Program-made: the position numbers and the translations under genes | Part shown: positions 36,300 to 47,492 of the stretch, in pieces | How positions within the stretch are numbered: position 1 is the stretch's first letter | Layout: every line of letters starts with the position of its first letter | The notes under the pieces: model-generated | Seen by the model: only the letters and a program-made list of their open reading frames with translations | The model's database searches: none | What the model was told of the DNA's origin: nothing | Source: Guillardia theta CCMP2712 | Taxonomy: Eukaryota; Cryptophyceae; Pyrenomonadales; Geminigeraceae | NCBI RefSeq assembly: GCF_000315625.1 | Contig: NW_005434641.1 | Location: forward strand, 423,754 to 487,753 | DNA: 64,000 bases | Reading direction: 5' to 3'

Positions 36300-37803
36300 G
36301 TGTCCCTGCAAAACAAGACAGGTTAGCGTGGGCTACCTACAACGCTTGCACGAGGTGTGAGTGTTGATGATAGGGACCAGGAAGCAAGGAGGCACTAGCT
36401 GAGAAATTTTGCAGGAAGTTTGATCGACCGCAGGAAATGTGACTTTGGCATCAACTTATCCTAACATGCTGCGCCTTCCTCGTCTATCCTCGACAGCCAT
36501 AGCTCTGAAAAACTAGCCTCACACGACATATGCTGCCTCGTCGCCTCCCACCTCCTGGATCGTGCTTCCGCTCCCTACCAATCTTTTTGCCCCCCATCAT
36601 TCTGTTCCCTCCTCCCCTCCCCTCCCTTCCCCATCCCTGGCCCTGCTCTCTTCGCGTCCTCTTCCCCTTCCCCTCTCTCCACCTCGCCTCCTCCTCCTCC
36701 TCCTCTCTGCCGCCCCGCCCCCCCTCAAATCGTCCCTGCCATTCCCTCCCGCCATTTCACGAGAGCGGCGGCAGACGCCTGCATCACTTAAAACCCTAAA
36801 ACTTTAAATTGGTTTTACTTCATCAAAATCTACTTTTATATTTTCATTGTACGATTTTTTTCTCAAATCTTTTCATTGGTACTGTATTACAAAATATTAT
36901 AGAAAATGATTTTTAATATAAGGAGATAAATTGTATAATGCCAAAAACAAATTTTTAGTCCCCGATTTTGGAAAACGTGTAAAACTGCAATTTGTATACT
37001 TAAAATAGTTTTAGAAACATTGAATTGATTTGATGGAATGCATACAACCCTGTTGCATTGGTAGATGAATATTATAGTAATCTGTATGAGATAAATAACT
37101 TTATATCGAAATATGATACCATTGCTATCCAGAATAATAGAGAAATAACAATGATAAAAATATTCAATACAAATTAATTGTTTTAATTTGTACCATAGCT
37201 ACTTGGTATAAAGCTTTATAAAACCGCCACGCACGTCAGGCTTTTCCCCCATGGCGCCAAAAGACCGGAAGGATCGTAGCGGAGGAGCGGGAGCATGGCG
37301 GACGGAGAGGGATGGGGAGAAGGATGTGTCTTGTCATATCTAACTGCGATGCTTCGACCACACTGCTCTTGTTGCTTGTACTCGCTGACCCTCCTGTGCT
37401 GCCTCCTCTCTTTGATTATCCAGTTTTGATGGGGGTTTACGGGATCGCCTTACTAACGCCCCCCTTTGACCTCATTGCCTTCAGTGTAGCGTGCGATCTC
37501 ATCCTGAAAGAACACATGCTGCGATCCTCGCAATGTTCTCAACCATGCATCTCTAACTTGCGCGCTTTCATCTTGCTTTTGTTCTGATCTTGTCGCATGC
37601 AATGTCACCCACGAGCAACCCTTTCTGCCTGTGCAGCGAGTTTGTTCACCAACACGTTCATACCGACGATGATTCCGACGACGATGATGTCGTTCATGTG
37701 AATATTGATGATGCTGAGGGGAGGGAGGGGCGAAGGAAGGAAGCATTGCAGCTATCCCCGCGCATGCTTGCGCCCTATCAAGACTTGCGACGCAGAGACG
37801 AAC
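36300..37803. other. Divergent intergenic region with 430-bp AT-rich block
   Basis: Lies between UPF1 (-) and GlnRS (+). 36530-36780 is CTC/CCT-rich. 36790-37225 is strikingly AT-rich with long T and A runs. TTTATAAAA at about 37212-37220 is a good TATA candidate for rightward transcription, followed 30 bp on by an ATG at 37251 that opens only a short frame. From 37300 to 37795 no coding exon could be connected in frame, so I read it as the GlnRS leader, possibly with leader intron(s) ending at an AG near 37795. Confidence 0.5.
37212..37220 (+). promoter_or_regulatory. TATA box, probable GlnRS promoter
   Basis: TTTATAAAA at the right edge of the AT-rich block, on the strand and side expected for the glutaminyl-tRNA synthetase gene. 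The distance to its coding start (37804) requires a leader of about 550 bp, probably spliced. Confidence 0.4.
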
Positions 37804-39092
37804 ATGGCCACCGAGAGCGATGCACCAGGAGCAGTGACGAAGAGTGGAGCAAAGGTAGGGATGGAACAGCTCTCGTGCTCTTATAACGTCCGCACGCCCT
37901 TGCAGAATGCCAAGAGTGACGCGCAGAAGTTCTACAAGAAGCGACCAGACCCTGAGGGGTTGAAGGTGCGGCGTGCGGTGACGTCTGGTGCCAGCTGAGG
38001 TCTCCGCTGCCGCAGCTCATTGAAGAGGGCGATGCCGCCATGAAGGAGAATGACTTCGCTAAGGCCAAGGCTCTCTACGACAAGGCAAGGAGCTGAGTGG
38101 GGTAAGAGGGGACGGCTCTCAACGGTTATGGCAGGCCACAGAGATCTGCAAGGCTTCTTCGGTGCAGGCAAGCAGCTGGACAGGACACACCTATACAGAG
38201 CTAAGAGAGTGTCGTGTCGCTAGGCCGAGAAGCCCAAGAAGGAGCCGAAGCCCGCGGCCGCGGAGAAGACAGAGGAGCCCGAGAAAGTTGTAACAGCCGA
38301 CTGATGGACTCGAACCCTGACCGCTGCTGTGATGAGCAGACGGGAGCCAACGCCTCTCGCACGCTCCTCTTGTCAGATCCCAAGACGAACTTGCAGGTTC
38401 TTTCTTCTCGCTCCTTCGCACCTCCTGCTCATTTCGCTCGTCTTGATGAGCTCCCACATCGCCCTACCCTTTGCTATCTCTTCAGCACCTGTGTCTCACT
38501 ATTTGCGTGCCCTCCACATGCCTTCCTCTGTCTTGTTCTCTCCTCTTCTTTCATATTCCTCCCTCGATCCGTTCTGTACGCAGCACTTTGTTGGTTTTCA
38601 TTTTTCCTACAGGCAAAGCCGATGAGGGATGGAGTACCCGAGGAGAAGAACTACGCTCGCAACTCACAGCAAGTTCTTGATGAGCACCTCAAGGTTGCCT
38701 CTTCTCCTCTCCTCTCCTGCTTGTGTTCTCTTCTTTTTCAAGCTTTTCTTTTCCTTTTCTCCTTTCCTGCTGCCTCGCCTTTCACCTCTTTTGCTTCTTC
38801 TTGTCCCTTATCTCGCTCCCTACATCTTCTCTTTCTCCTTTTCTCATCCATTTCCTCACACTTGGGCTCCTTCTGCAGACCACAGGAGGGAAGTACCTCA
38901 CCCGCTTTCCCCCTGAGCCCAACGGATACCTTCACATCGGTCACGCCAAGGTGATGAGAGAGTCTTGTTCTCTTTACGTGCGAGGCTGGTGCAAGATGTT
39001 GATATGCTCCTCAGGCGATGAACTTTAACTTTGGGCAAGCCAAGATCGCCAAGGGCATGGTTGCTCCTACTCCCACTCCTGCTCCCGCTCCC

Positions 39093-39127
<35 letters not shown>

Positions 39128-42100
39128 CGCTCCTGCTCCTGCTCCTGCTCCTGCTTCCGCTGTTCGACCTGCTCTTTGTCCTCCTCCTGATATTTCTATC
39201 TGCGTCTTCTTTTTGCTCTCATCACAAAGTTGTTCTCATGGTTGTTTGCCAATTGACTCATCGTTGAAGGGGATCGGAGGCGAGACGATCATGCGGTTCG
39301 ACGACACGAATCCGGAGGCGGAGAAGCAGGTGAAGGGATGAGAGGAGAGAGGAGGAAGAGAAGGGAGAGAAGGGAGGGAGGTGGAGAATAGTAACAGAGA
39401 TAGAAGTAGAATAACAGGGGGAAAAGATGGTAGCAATAGGGGAATTCTAGACAAGCAAGAAGTCAACACGGAAGGAGGAGGAAGTATGCGCATTTTGTGC
39501 TGACGAAAAGGATGCCTTGGTCTAGGAATACATTGACTCCATTCTTGCCAACGTCAAATGGCTCGGAAATAATCCAATCAAAGTTACTTATTCCTCTGGT
39601 AGGTTGTCGGCTTTAGAGCACTCGACCCTCCCTCCTACTCTTCCTGTGTCTTTCCTCCTGCCCCTTCCCCCTATCCCGTCCCATCCTTCGCAGTTCCTTG
39701 GCCCTCAGCCGCGATCTGTGCTGACTGTTGTCTCAGATTATTTCGACGAGCTCTACCAGTTCGCTCTCCAGCTGATCCGTCAAGGTGATACAGGATGTCT
39801 TAGATGTCGCCGACCGTCCTCGTCCTCGTCCTCTGCAACCTCTATCTCCATCTTCTCCTCATCCTTCCTCTCCTTCCCCTTGATGTCTGTTGTCGCTGTA
39901 GGGGATGCATATGTCTGCCATCAGACCAAGGATGAGATCAAGGCGAGCAGAGACATCATCCGACAGGTAGTACCCCCTCCTCTCCATTCACTTGCTCGCT
40001 CCTTCGAATCCTCTCACTCCTCTCTGCCCCGTTCCATCCTCCCTGTCCTCCTGCTCCTCTCCTCCCCATCCTCCTGCTTCCTCCTCCCCGTTCTCTCTGG
40101 GCTGCCATCCTCGTCTCATCTCTCCTTCCTGCAGGCGCACATCGATCACCTCAAAGAGATGCCGGCTGGCGCCTACAGGTGAGCAGGCCCGGCGTTGCCT
40201 CCCATGAGAACTTTCATTGCCCCTGCTGCGAGAGGACCCTGAGGTCATCGCAGTCCCTGGCGAGAGACGGGAATGGAGGAGAACCTTGCCAAGTTTGAAA
40301 AGATGCGGACCGGACAATACGAGGAGGGCAAAGTATATCTACTCCGTCCTCCCTCCTCCTTCCTTGTCCTCGTCCTTTCATTCTTCCCTTCCTTCCCCGT
40401 GGAAACCTTCGCCTGACCCTAGTGTTTCTCCCTTGTTACCTTATCTGCTTCTTGCTTGCACCAATCTCCTCAACGGGTTATGATTTCTAGGCGATGCTTC
40501 GTATGAAAGGAGACCTCTGGAGCGACAACCCAGCCATGTGGGATACTGTCTTCTATCGGTGAGAATGGAGGAGAAGATGAAAGAAGTGGAGGAGAAGTGA
40601 AGCATGAAAAGCAGAGGAGGCGAGTAGTCGCCGTGCAAGAGCAGATGGAATGAAGGAGGAGTGAGGAGGGATTCATTGGCCGGGGGGGAGAGGGAGAGAA
40701 TAAAAGGGAGCAATTAACTTGGGACGAGGAACTGACTTTGGAAGACAGCATCAAGTTTTCTCCTCATCCCAAGGCTGGTGATCGAGTAATACAGGAGGAG
40801 GAGGAGGAGGAGGAGGAGTGACTTTGAGGAAGTGGTGTATCTACCCGACGTACGATTACACTCACTGCATCGTCGACTCGCTGGAGAACATTTCTCACTC
40901 TCTTTGCACACTCGAGTTTGAGACCAGACAGGTACCTATCTCCTCCTGTTCCTCTCCCTCCTCCTCCTCAACTCCATCCCTTGTCCTCCTAATTCACGAA
41001 TTCCCTTCCCTTTTCATTGTTCGTTCACCTCGTTCTGCATCTTATCCTCGTCATCTTCGTTTCATGTTGTGACGGCCCGATAGGCTGCCGACGGCCCGTA
41101 CTACTGGCTGCTGCACAAGCTTGGAATCTACAAGGTGAAGGAGGAAGAATGGGAGAAAGAGAGGGAGAGACGGGCAGGAAACAAGCAGAGGAGGAGGATT
41201 CGAGCAGTTGTCAACTTTGACATGTCTTTGTTTATCAGCCCGTCACCTGGGAGTACTCTCGCTGCAACATCACTCACAATGTTCTCTCAAAGAGAAAGCT
41301 CAATGCTCTGGTTGCCCTATCTCCTTCCCCCTCCCCCCTTGTTCTTCATCCCTGCTTGCTTCTTCTCCTTATCCTGCCCCGCTGACTGTTCTCGCATCTT
41401 TATTCGCATCCTTCCTTTTCATCTCATCTTTCCTTCATCTTTCTCGCTTCACTTGTCCTTATTCCTTCACAGGTCACCAAGAAGATCGTCAGCGGCTGGG
41501 ATGATCCTCGTTTGCTGACCCTAGATGGGTTGAGGAGGAGGTCGTAGCCCCTCCCTCTTCTCCGTCCCTCTTCTCCGTCCCTCTTCTCCCTCCCTCCCTC
41601 CCTCCCTCCCTCCCTCTCTCCCTCCCTCCCTCATGCACTCCTTCGTTTCGCATCTTCTTCGCCCGTACCGATTCTCTCCTCACGCTCTTCTCCATCAGAG
41701 GATACAGCCCAAGCTCCATCAATGCCTTCTGCGAGCAGATCGGAGTCACGAGATCAGGAACCATCACCACTCAGGTCCTGCTCATCATCATGGATGTCTT
41801 CATTCTTCTCTGCATCATCCTCCTCTGCTACACCCTGTTCCCTCAACTCTCTACCTCCTCGTTGTTATCCTGCTCTTCTTTTTCTTCTCCTGCGTTCTCG
41901 TTCACACTGGCCTGTTGATAGATGCATGTGCTGGAGAATTGCATCCGAACAGAGTTGGACCTCTCGGCAAGGAGAGTGTTTGCCGTCGTGCGCCCTCTGA
42001 AGGTTATCATCATCATCATCACCACCACCACCACCATCTCCACGATATTCATCATCATCATCACCACCAACACCACCACCATCTCCACGATATTCGTCGT

Positions 42101-42128
42101 CGTCATGTCGTCGTCGTCGTCGTCGTCG

Positions 42129-42181
<53 letters not shown>

Positions 42182-44047
42182 GTGGTGGTCATCCGTCTTT
42201 TCTCAAATGTTAACGATTTCCTTTTTCAGGTTGAGATCACCAACATGACACAGGAGGAGAAGCTGAAAGTACCAAATCATCCCAAGGTGCCACTCGCTCC
42301 CATCTCCCCTCTCCTCCATCCTCCCTCCCCGCTCCTCACTCCTCACTCTTCCATCAGCATCTTCCTCGTATCGTGCTGTCGCTTTTCGTCGCCTCCCTGC
42401 CTTCACCTTGTGCATCAGGATCCGTCAATGGGGGAACGCGAGATTCTCTTCTCACGCACCATCTTCATCGAGCGCGATGACTTCCGCCTGCAAGACGATC
42501 CCCAGTACTTCGGTCTCGCTCCTAACAAGGATGTTGGTCTGTTGGGAACAGGTGCGGAGGAGGGAAAAGGAGGAGGAGGTAGAGGGGTGAAGGGGAGGAG
42601 GGAAGGAGGGAGAAAGAAGATAAGGGAGGGTGAGAAGAAAGGAGGGAGGAGGGTGTAGGAGCAGGGGACGAGATGGAGCATACAAGATGGCGATCTCACT
42701 AGGGGGGGCAGGAGTTGTGCTCACGTGCACGGAAGTGGTCAAGGACAGCAAGGTAAGAGGAGCTGTGCAAGGGAAGGAGAGGAAGCGGTGGGGGATGGGA
42801 GGGAGAAACAGAGAGGAAGGAGGAACGATTAGGAGAAGAGGTTTGGAAGAAAGAGAGGGAGGACAAGGACGAGGACGAGGAGGACGAGGGAGCGGTGGTG
42901 GTGGCGGTGGACGGAAGTGGGAGGGATGGCTGAGGGTTTCCGCTAGGGGAACGTCGAGAAGCTGAAGGCAACTGTACGCCCTCGTGGAGACGCCAAGCCA
43001 AAGGGAAACATCCATTGGGTGTCGGAAGGTCAGGAGGAGATGCAGGAGGACTGAGATGAGGGGATAGGATGACGAGGAGGTTTGTGGAGAGGTTGACTTG
43101 ATCTGCTACAGGAGCTGCAGTCAAGGCTGAGCTTCGCTTGTACAGCAACTTGTTCACCGTCGAGAATCCAAACGTCACTCCTGCAAAATGTTGATCTCCT
43201 TTCCCCCCTCCCCCTCTCCCTTCTCTTCACCTCCCTTTGCTCTTCCGTTTCCTTCCCTTATCACTATGTCTCGCCTCCTGCCTTGCGGCGTCGTGGTCCT
43301 CCTACTCCTTCCTGTCCTTGTTGTCATCTGCTTCTTCCCTCGTTGCCCCCCCATCATCTTTTCGCCTCCTTCCTCCTCGTACGCTCTCTTGCTTCCTCTT
43401 TAACTTTATCGTGCAGCTGCTGCAGCGGCTGAGGAGCCCGTCAAGGTTTTGACCCCCACTGCGCTTCCCTCTCTCCCTCCCTCACCATCGCTGCAGGGAG
43501 ACGAAGATGTGGAGGACGACGAGGAGGTAGCGGGAGGAGCTGGCTCCTGGCTGGACTACATCAACCAGGGTGAGAGGAGAAGTCACTTCGCTGCTGCTGC
43601 TCCCTCACCATGCCTGTCAGACTCTCTCAAGGTGGAGAAAGATGCTCTGGTGGAGCCGTCGCTCCTTGCCTTCGCCTCTCAGCCAGGTGAGAAGAAGGAA
43701 CAGAGGACAGGGGAGAGCGGGACAGGGGAGGAAAGGAGGGAGATGAATGGAAAGATTAGCAGGAACAGGAGAGCAGAGCAGAAGAGCAGAGCAGAGCAGA
43801 GCAGAGCAGAGCAGATGAAAGAGCGTTGAGAAGGGAGTACGACGTCGAGCAGAGAAGGAACGAGCGGGAGGAGGTTGACGCATGTGCAGGCACCTCCTTC
43901 CAGTTCCAGCGCGTCGGTTTCTTCGCTGTCGACCTGGACAGCAGCTCGAGCAAGGTTCTGACCTCCCCATTATCCAGCCCAGCTGACTTGTCACAGCTCG
44001 TGTTCAACCGTGTGGTTCCTTTGACTGGCCCAAGAGCTATCGTGTAA
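37804..44047 (+). CDS. Glutaminyl-tRNA synthetase, cytosolic type, 32 exons
   Basis: Thirty-two exons join in phase to about 701 residues. Key exons: 37804-37854, 37906-37965, 38016-38084, 38135-38167, 38224-38289, 38340-38396, 38613-38693, 38879-38950 (catalytic HIGH box, LHIGHAK), 39015-39059, 39270-39329, 39526-39598, 39737-39784, 39902-39966, 40135-40178, 40254-40332, 40491-40558, 40829-40931, 41084-41134, 41239-41310 (KMSKS-like VLSKRK), 41473-41540, 41699-41774, 41922-42002, 42230-42286, 42419-42551, 42703-42752, 42947-43028, 43112-43189, 43417-43445, 43497-43569, 43621-43686, 43890-43954 and 43997-44047. Eukaryotic GlnRS blocks run throughout: [60 protein letters not shown]. It charges tRNA-Gln. 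Two introns (after 38084 and 38167) use GC donors. The first 90 residues are not the usual GlnRS N-terminal domain: they hold a TPR-like helix pair and a Lys/Glu/Pro-rich linker. The exon at 40254 has the least certain acceptor. Confidence 0.95.
39066..39153. repeat. Intronic CTCCTG repeat in GlnRS
   Basis: About fourteen CTCCTG/CTCCCG hexamers start just after the donor at 39060 within the intron 39060-39269. Confidence 0.9.
41583..41634. repeat. Intronic CCCT repeat in GlnRS
   Basis: CCCTCCCT units in the intron 41541-41698, preceded by a duplicated CTTCTCCGTCCCT phrase. Confidence 0.8.
42005..42182. repeat. Intronic ATC/ACC/GTC triplet array in GlnRS
   Basis: The intron 42003-42229 starts with GTT and then consists of ATC, ACC, CAC and GTC triplets, ending in about 20 perfect ATC units. 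It yields poly-His, poly-Ser and poly-Ile frames that are not coding. An internal duplication is visible (CATCTCCACGATATTC near 42036 and 42082). Confidence 0.95.
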
Positions 44048-44270
44048 GGCGGAGGGAACCGCTACCATAGGGGAACAAGTGGAGGAAAGGGAAAGGCAGG
44101 AGCGGGAGCAGGAGCGAGAGCGGGAGGGTTGAAAGACTTGCTGTTAATACTCTCGAACTTTATCTCCACTTGCGCGTTACACAAGGGGCTGCAGATTAAG
44201 GAAAATGACTAGTTTGACAAGACAGCTGGCCGGCTGGTGGAGAGGGAGGGGTGGGAGGAGGGGGACGTTC

Positions 44271-45866
44271 TCAGCTCTTCATGATGGTAGAGAAGATGAT
44301 GTCGTGCATGAACTTGGCCCTCTCGCGCTACATGGCATGACGTTAGAGACCGACTGACAGGGCAGGTAGTAGGAAGACAGAAGAGCAGGCAGCGGCAGAG
44401 GCAGCGGCGGCAGAGGCAGCGCGGAGATGAGGAAGTAGTGGACAGGAAGCATATTGGGGGGAGGCGTTTGAGCACCTTTCTCCTTGTCGCCTCAGTGTCT
44501 GCTGGTTTTTCTCCCTGAGCACGGCTGTGGAGGGGTGAGGAGGAGCAGGGGACAGCATAAGGCACTAGTTACCTCTTCTTCTCCTCCTCCTTCCCCTCCC
44601 TCGCACGTAAGATGATCTCCTTCAGCGCAGAAGCCTAAAAGGTATCATCACAAACCGTTTCGTCCTCCTCCCTCTCCCTCGACCTCTCCGTCTCTCTCTC
44701 TCTCTTATCCTCTTCCTCCCTCTCCCCCTGCTTGTCCTTTCATTTGCTTCTCCCTCCTCTCCCTCAAAAGCGCCTCGCTTTCTTCTGAGTTACATCCTCT
44801 CCCACCTGGTAAGAGCCTCCATACTTGTCCTTGGAAAACATCTTCGACCCTACGTTTTCATCAGGGTGAGGGAAGCAGGAGGGGGAAGGAGAGGGAGAGC
44901 GGGGTAAGGAAGGAAGGACGAAAAAAGCATGGGCGGGAAGGAGGGAACGGGAAAGAGTATGGAGGAGGAGGAGAAGGGAGACCACTGGAGGAGGCGAGGG
45001 GCTCAATAGTCAACGAGGTGTTGCTCCTGTACTCGTTGACGAGGCTGGACAGAGAGTCGGACATGGAGCTTCTCGTACTTGTCTGCTGCCTCCGATCAGC
45101 ACAGTAGCGGCCACGGGAGAGGGAGAGAGAGGGAGGGAGAGGGAGAGCGAGCGAGCGAGCGAGCGAGCGAGAGACAGAGACAGAGAGACAGAGACGGAAA
45201 CAGAGACAGAGAGCACGAGGGAGGGGGAGGGGGGGGGTTATGCACACATGGGGAGGAGCGCGAGGGGGAGTACGACAGAGAGCATGAGGTTTGCGGGGAG
45301 GGGAGGAGCTGTAAACGGAGAGGAGCAGGAACATGGACGCACCGACACTGAATTCCTCTTTCCGGTCCTGAAGATCAGCAGGGGACGATCCATTTGACCG
45401 TCGGGAGATCCGTAGGAGTTGTTCGAGTAGCGACCTGAGGTGGCGAACGGTCAGGACAAGGACGATGAGGGAGGAGAACGAGGAGGTGGTGTTGGTGGAT
45501 AAGGAGGTGGTGGCGGTGGCGGTAGAGAAAGAAGAGGACGAGGACGAGGACGAGGACGATGCGGAGGAGGACAAGGACGAGGACAAGAACAAGGACAAGG
45601 ACGAGGAAGGAGCAGCAGCAACGGCAACAGCAGCAGAACATCACTCGAGCACTCACCAGGAGAATTATCTTCACAGCGATTATTTCTGTGAGACCTGGAT
45701 GGAGGCGATTCACAAACAGAGGAACAGAGTCTAACAAGACCTGGATGTGTCCGAGCTCAGAGCTTGAAGTTGTGAATATGCTGGAAAACGCTCGTGAGTG
45801 AAACCAAAGGCTGCGGATGAGAACAATGAGGGAGGAGGGGATGAGGGAAAAGGCACTCTTCTTCAT
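44271..45866 (-). CDS. Ser-rich basic protein of unknown function
   Basis: A phase-consistent chain reads 45866-45857, 45780-45741, 45694-45657, 45434-45343, 45085-44983, 44849-44806, 44634-44573, 44524-44476 and 44327-44271, about 164 residues. The N-terminal half is Ser/Asn/Thr-rich. A middle segment has an SSLVNEYRSNTSL stretch and a Tyr-Gly-Gly-Ser-Tyr phrase. The C-terminal third is Glu/Lys/Arg-rich with helical character and ends in an RAKFMHDIIFSTIMKS tail. I do not recognise a family. The 10-nt first exon is the weakest part; if wrong, the start lies further upstream. Introns near 45.1-45.3 kb (GAGC/GACA repeats) and 45.5-45.6 kb (GAGGAC repeats) are simple-sequence. It converges on GlnRS with about 220 bp between stops. 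Confidence 0.5.
45120..45240. repeat. Intronic GAGC and GACAGA repeats
   Basis: GAGAGGGA, then (GAGC)5, then GACAGA units on the top strand, within the intron between 45085 and 45343 of the minus-strand unknown gene. Confidence 0.8.
45540..45605. repeat. Intronic GAGGAC/AAGGAC repeat
   Basis: Tandem GACGAG and GACAAG hexamers, inside the intron 45435-45656 of the same gene. Confidence 0.8.
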
Positions 45867-45869
45867 GGC

Positions 45870-46900
45870 TGGTCAAGGAAGTGAATGTCTGGGGCATATG
45901 GCCGACGTTTACCATCACATGATTCTTCATTCGATCGCTCCATGCCTGGGCAAAGCGATTGGATCAGGGAATGCTCTTGGATAGAAACCGTTCTCAGAAA
46001 GAAATCCACACAGACTCTAACCCATGGACAAATTTGCGATAACAGGTATTTGAACGTCTGGAATGAAACACTAGCAAGGAATACAGAACTCTTGCGTGCG
46101 AGCGAAGGTGAGTAAAGGACATGAACAAAACTTCGACCAGTGCAAGGAAATAAGATCCCATGAGGATGCAGATACGTGTCGGATGAGGAACAACAGATAG
46201 AACTAAAGAAGAGACAAGGAGATGTGAAGGGATGAAATCTGAGGCGCTAGGAACAAATAGAGTTGAGAGAAACAAGAGAAACTGGAAAGGTGTTAGTTCC
46301 ATGAGAAGGAAAGTGAGTTGGAGGATGGAGAGCAGCAGCATCAGCAGGGACGAGAAGAACATGAAGATCAAAAGTGACATGGCAAGCATGATCTCATTGC
46401 ACGCGGCTCCATGCAACAGGTATGGTGGTCGCCCGGTCCTTAGAGAGGAGGGGGGTTTTGGGGGGTGGGGGTGTTGAGGTGTACCGGTAGTTTACAATGA
46501 TTTAGATATGGAATTATAGGGTGGGGTGCACCGATTGAGACCAAAGGGTAAGTACCGGTGGTCTGATATTCCCAGCAGGGGGTAGTAGAAATTGGGGTAA
46601 GTGTATGGGGGTCATGGGGTACTCAAAAGGCCTCAGAGGGGTGGGTTGGAAGTTGCAGGTGGGGGGTACTGCTAAGCGACAGGTTCTTTGGGGTCCCGTC
46701 TTGAGTTGATCGAGGGAATAGGAGGGGTTAAGAGTGGGGAAATGGGGGGTGAGGGTCCAGGGCGGAGAATATGGGAACCTATCAGGTAGGGTAGGGTCAT
46801 GGTGTTAGGTGAAGTTTAAGCTGGGGTGGGTATATCCATGTACCCACAACATTCTCTGAATTGTTCCCTTGAAGTAGGAGGTAGGGTCATGTACCCTACC
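45870..46900. other. Gene-free interval ending in a GGGGTA-rich tract
   Basis: 45870-46420 has short frames on both strands, none with splice-consistent extension or family resemblance. From about 46430 the top strand becomes G-rich with many GGGGTA, GGGTGGG and GTACCGGT words until about 46900. The ankyrin gene follows on the same strand, so the G-rich strand is the coding strand. Confidence 0.65.
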
Positions 46901-46904
46901 CGTT

Positions 46905-47370
46905 TTCTGGTTCAGGGCCGGCACAGGACGCGGGGGGCTAGTAGCAGGCTCCGGCGACCGCACGGCCCGGTAACCGTTGAACTGCCCGGCGGCCCCCCGC
47001 CGGTACGAGTCCCGGCGACTCAGTCGCGGCGGCCGGGCGGCGGCGCCTTGCCCTCGTCGTCGGACTCCTCCACGCCGCCAGCGGGTCACCGGCCCCCCTT
47101 GCCGCGGGGCGTCCTATCCTAGTACCAGAGAATAGTAGTTTGAACCGTTCGGAAGGCCGGGCGCGGCTGGCACGGTACTGATCACAGTCATGGCCGTGAC
47201 TTAAGTTTTAGTTTCAAGAGGATTAGTAAGCCTGGTTGGTTCTCAGGCTGGCATTTCTCTCAGAGTCTCGCCGTGCAGCCTTGTATCAGAGTCAGCCTGC
47301 CGGGGTGCCGCCCCGGCTGCCGGGCCGACTGAGTTCTCCCGACGGTCGGACGGTCCACCGTTACTGATTT
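46905..47370. other. GC-extreme island 5
   Basis: GGCCGGCACAGG through GGCGGCCGGGCGG-type sequence, with a GGCACGGTACTGATCACAGTCATGG-like segment near 47168 and AGTTTCAAG at the right shoulder. Same order as elsewhere: GGGGTA/TACCCC tract, then GC island. No coding evidence. Confidence 0.75.
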
Positions 47371-47492
47371 TTGACTTTTAAAAACGGCCTTTGAGTCAAC
47401 TTTTAGATTTCAAGGTTGACATTTTTTTTCCTGGTGAAGTTTCGTTGACCACTGCTGTCACTGCGATCCGACATGGTGGTGTGAGGTCCGGG

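Noticed and set aside
37251-37345. Short frame from ATG 37251, starting MAPKDRKDRSGG, as a ribosomal-protein-like first exon
   Set aside because: No continuation in frame could be found, and it cannot be joined to the GlnRS start; probably leader sequence.
41633-42658. 341-residue frame with poly-His and poly-Ile
   Set aside because: It runs through GlnRS exons in the wrong frame plus the ATC repeat intron.
45994-46416. 140-residue minus-strand frame with hydrophobic stretches
   Set aside because: The hydrophobicity follows from the pyrimidine bias of that strand; no splice partners, weak start context, no family.
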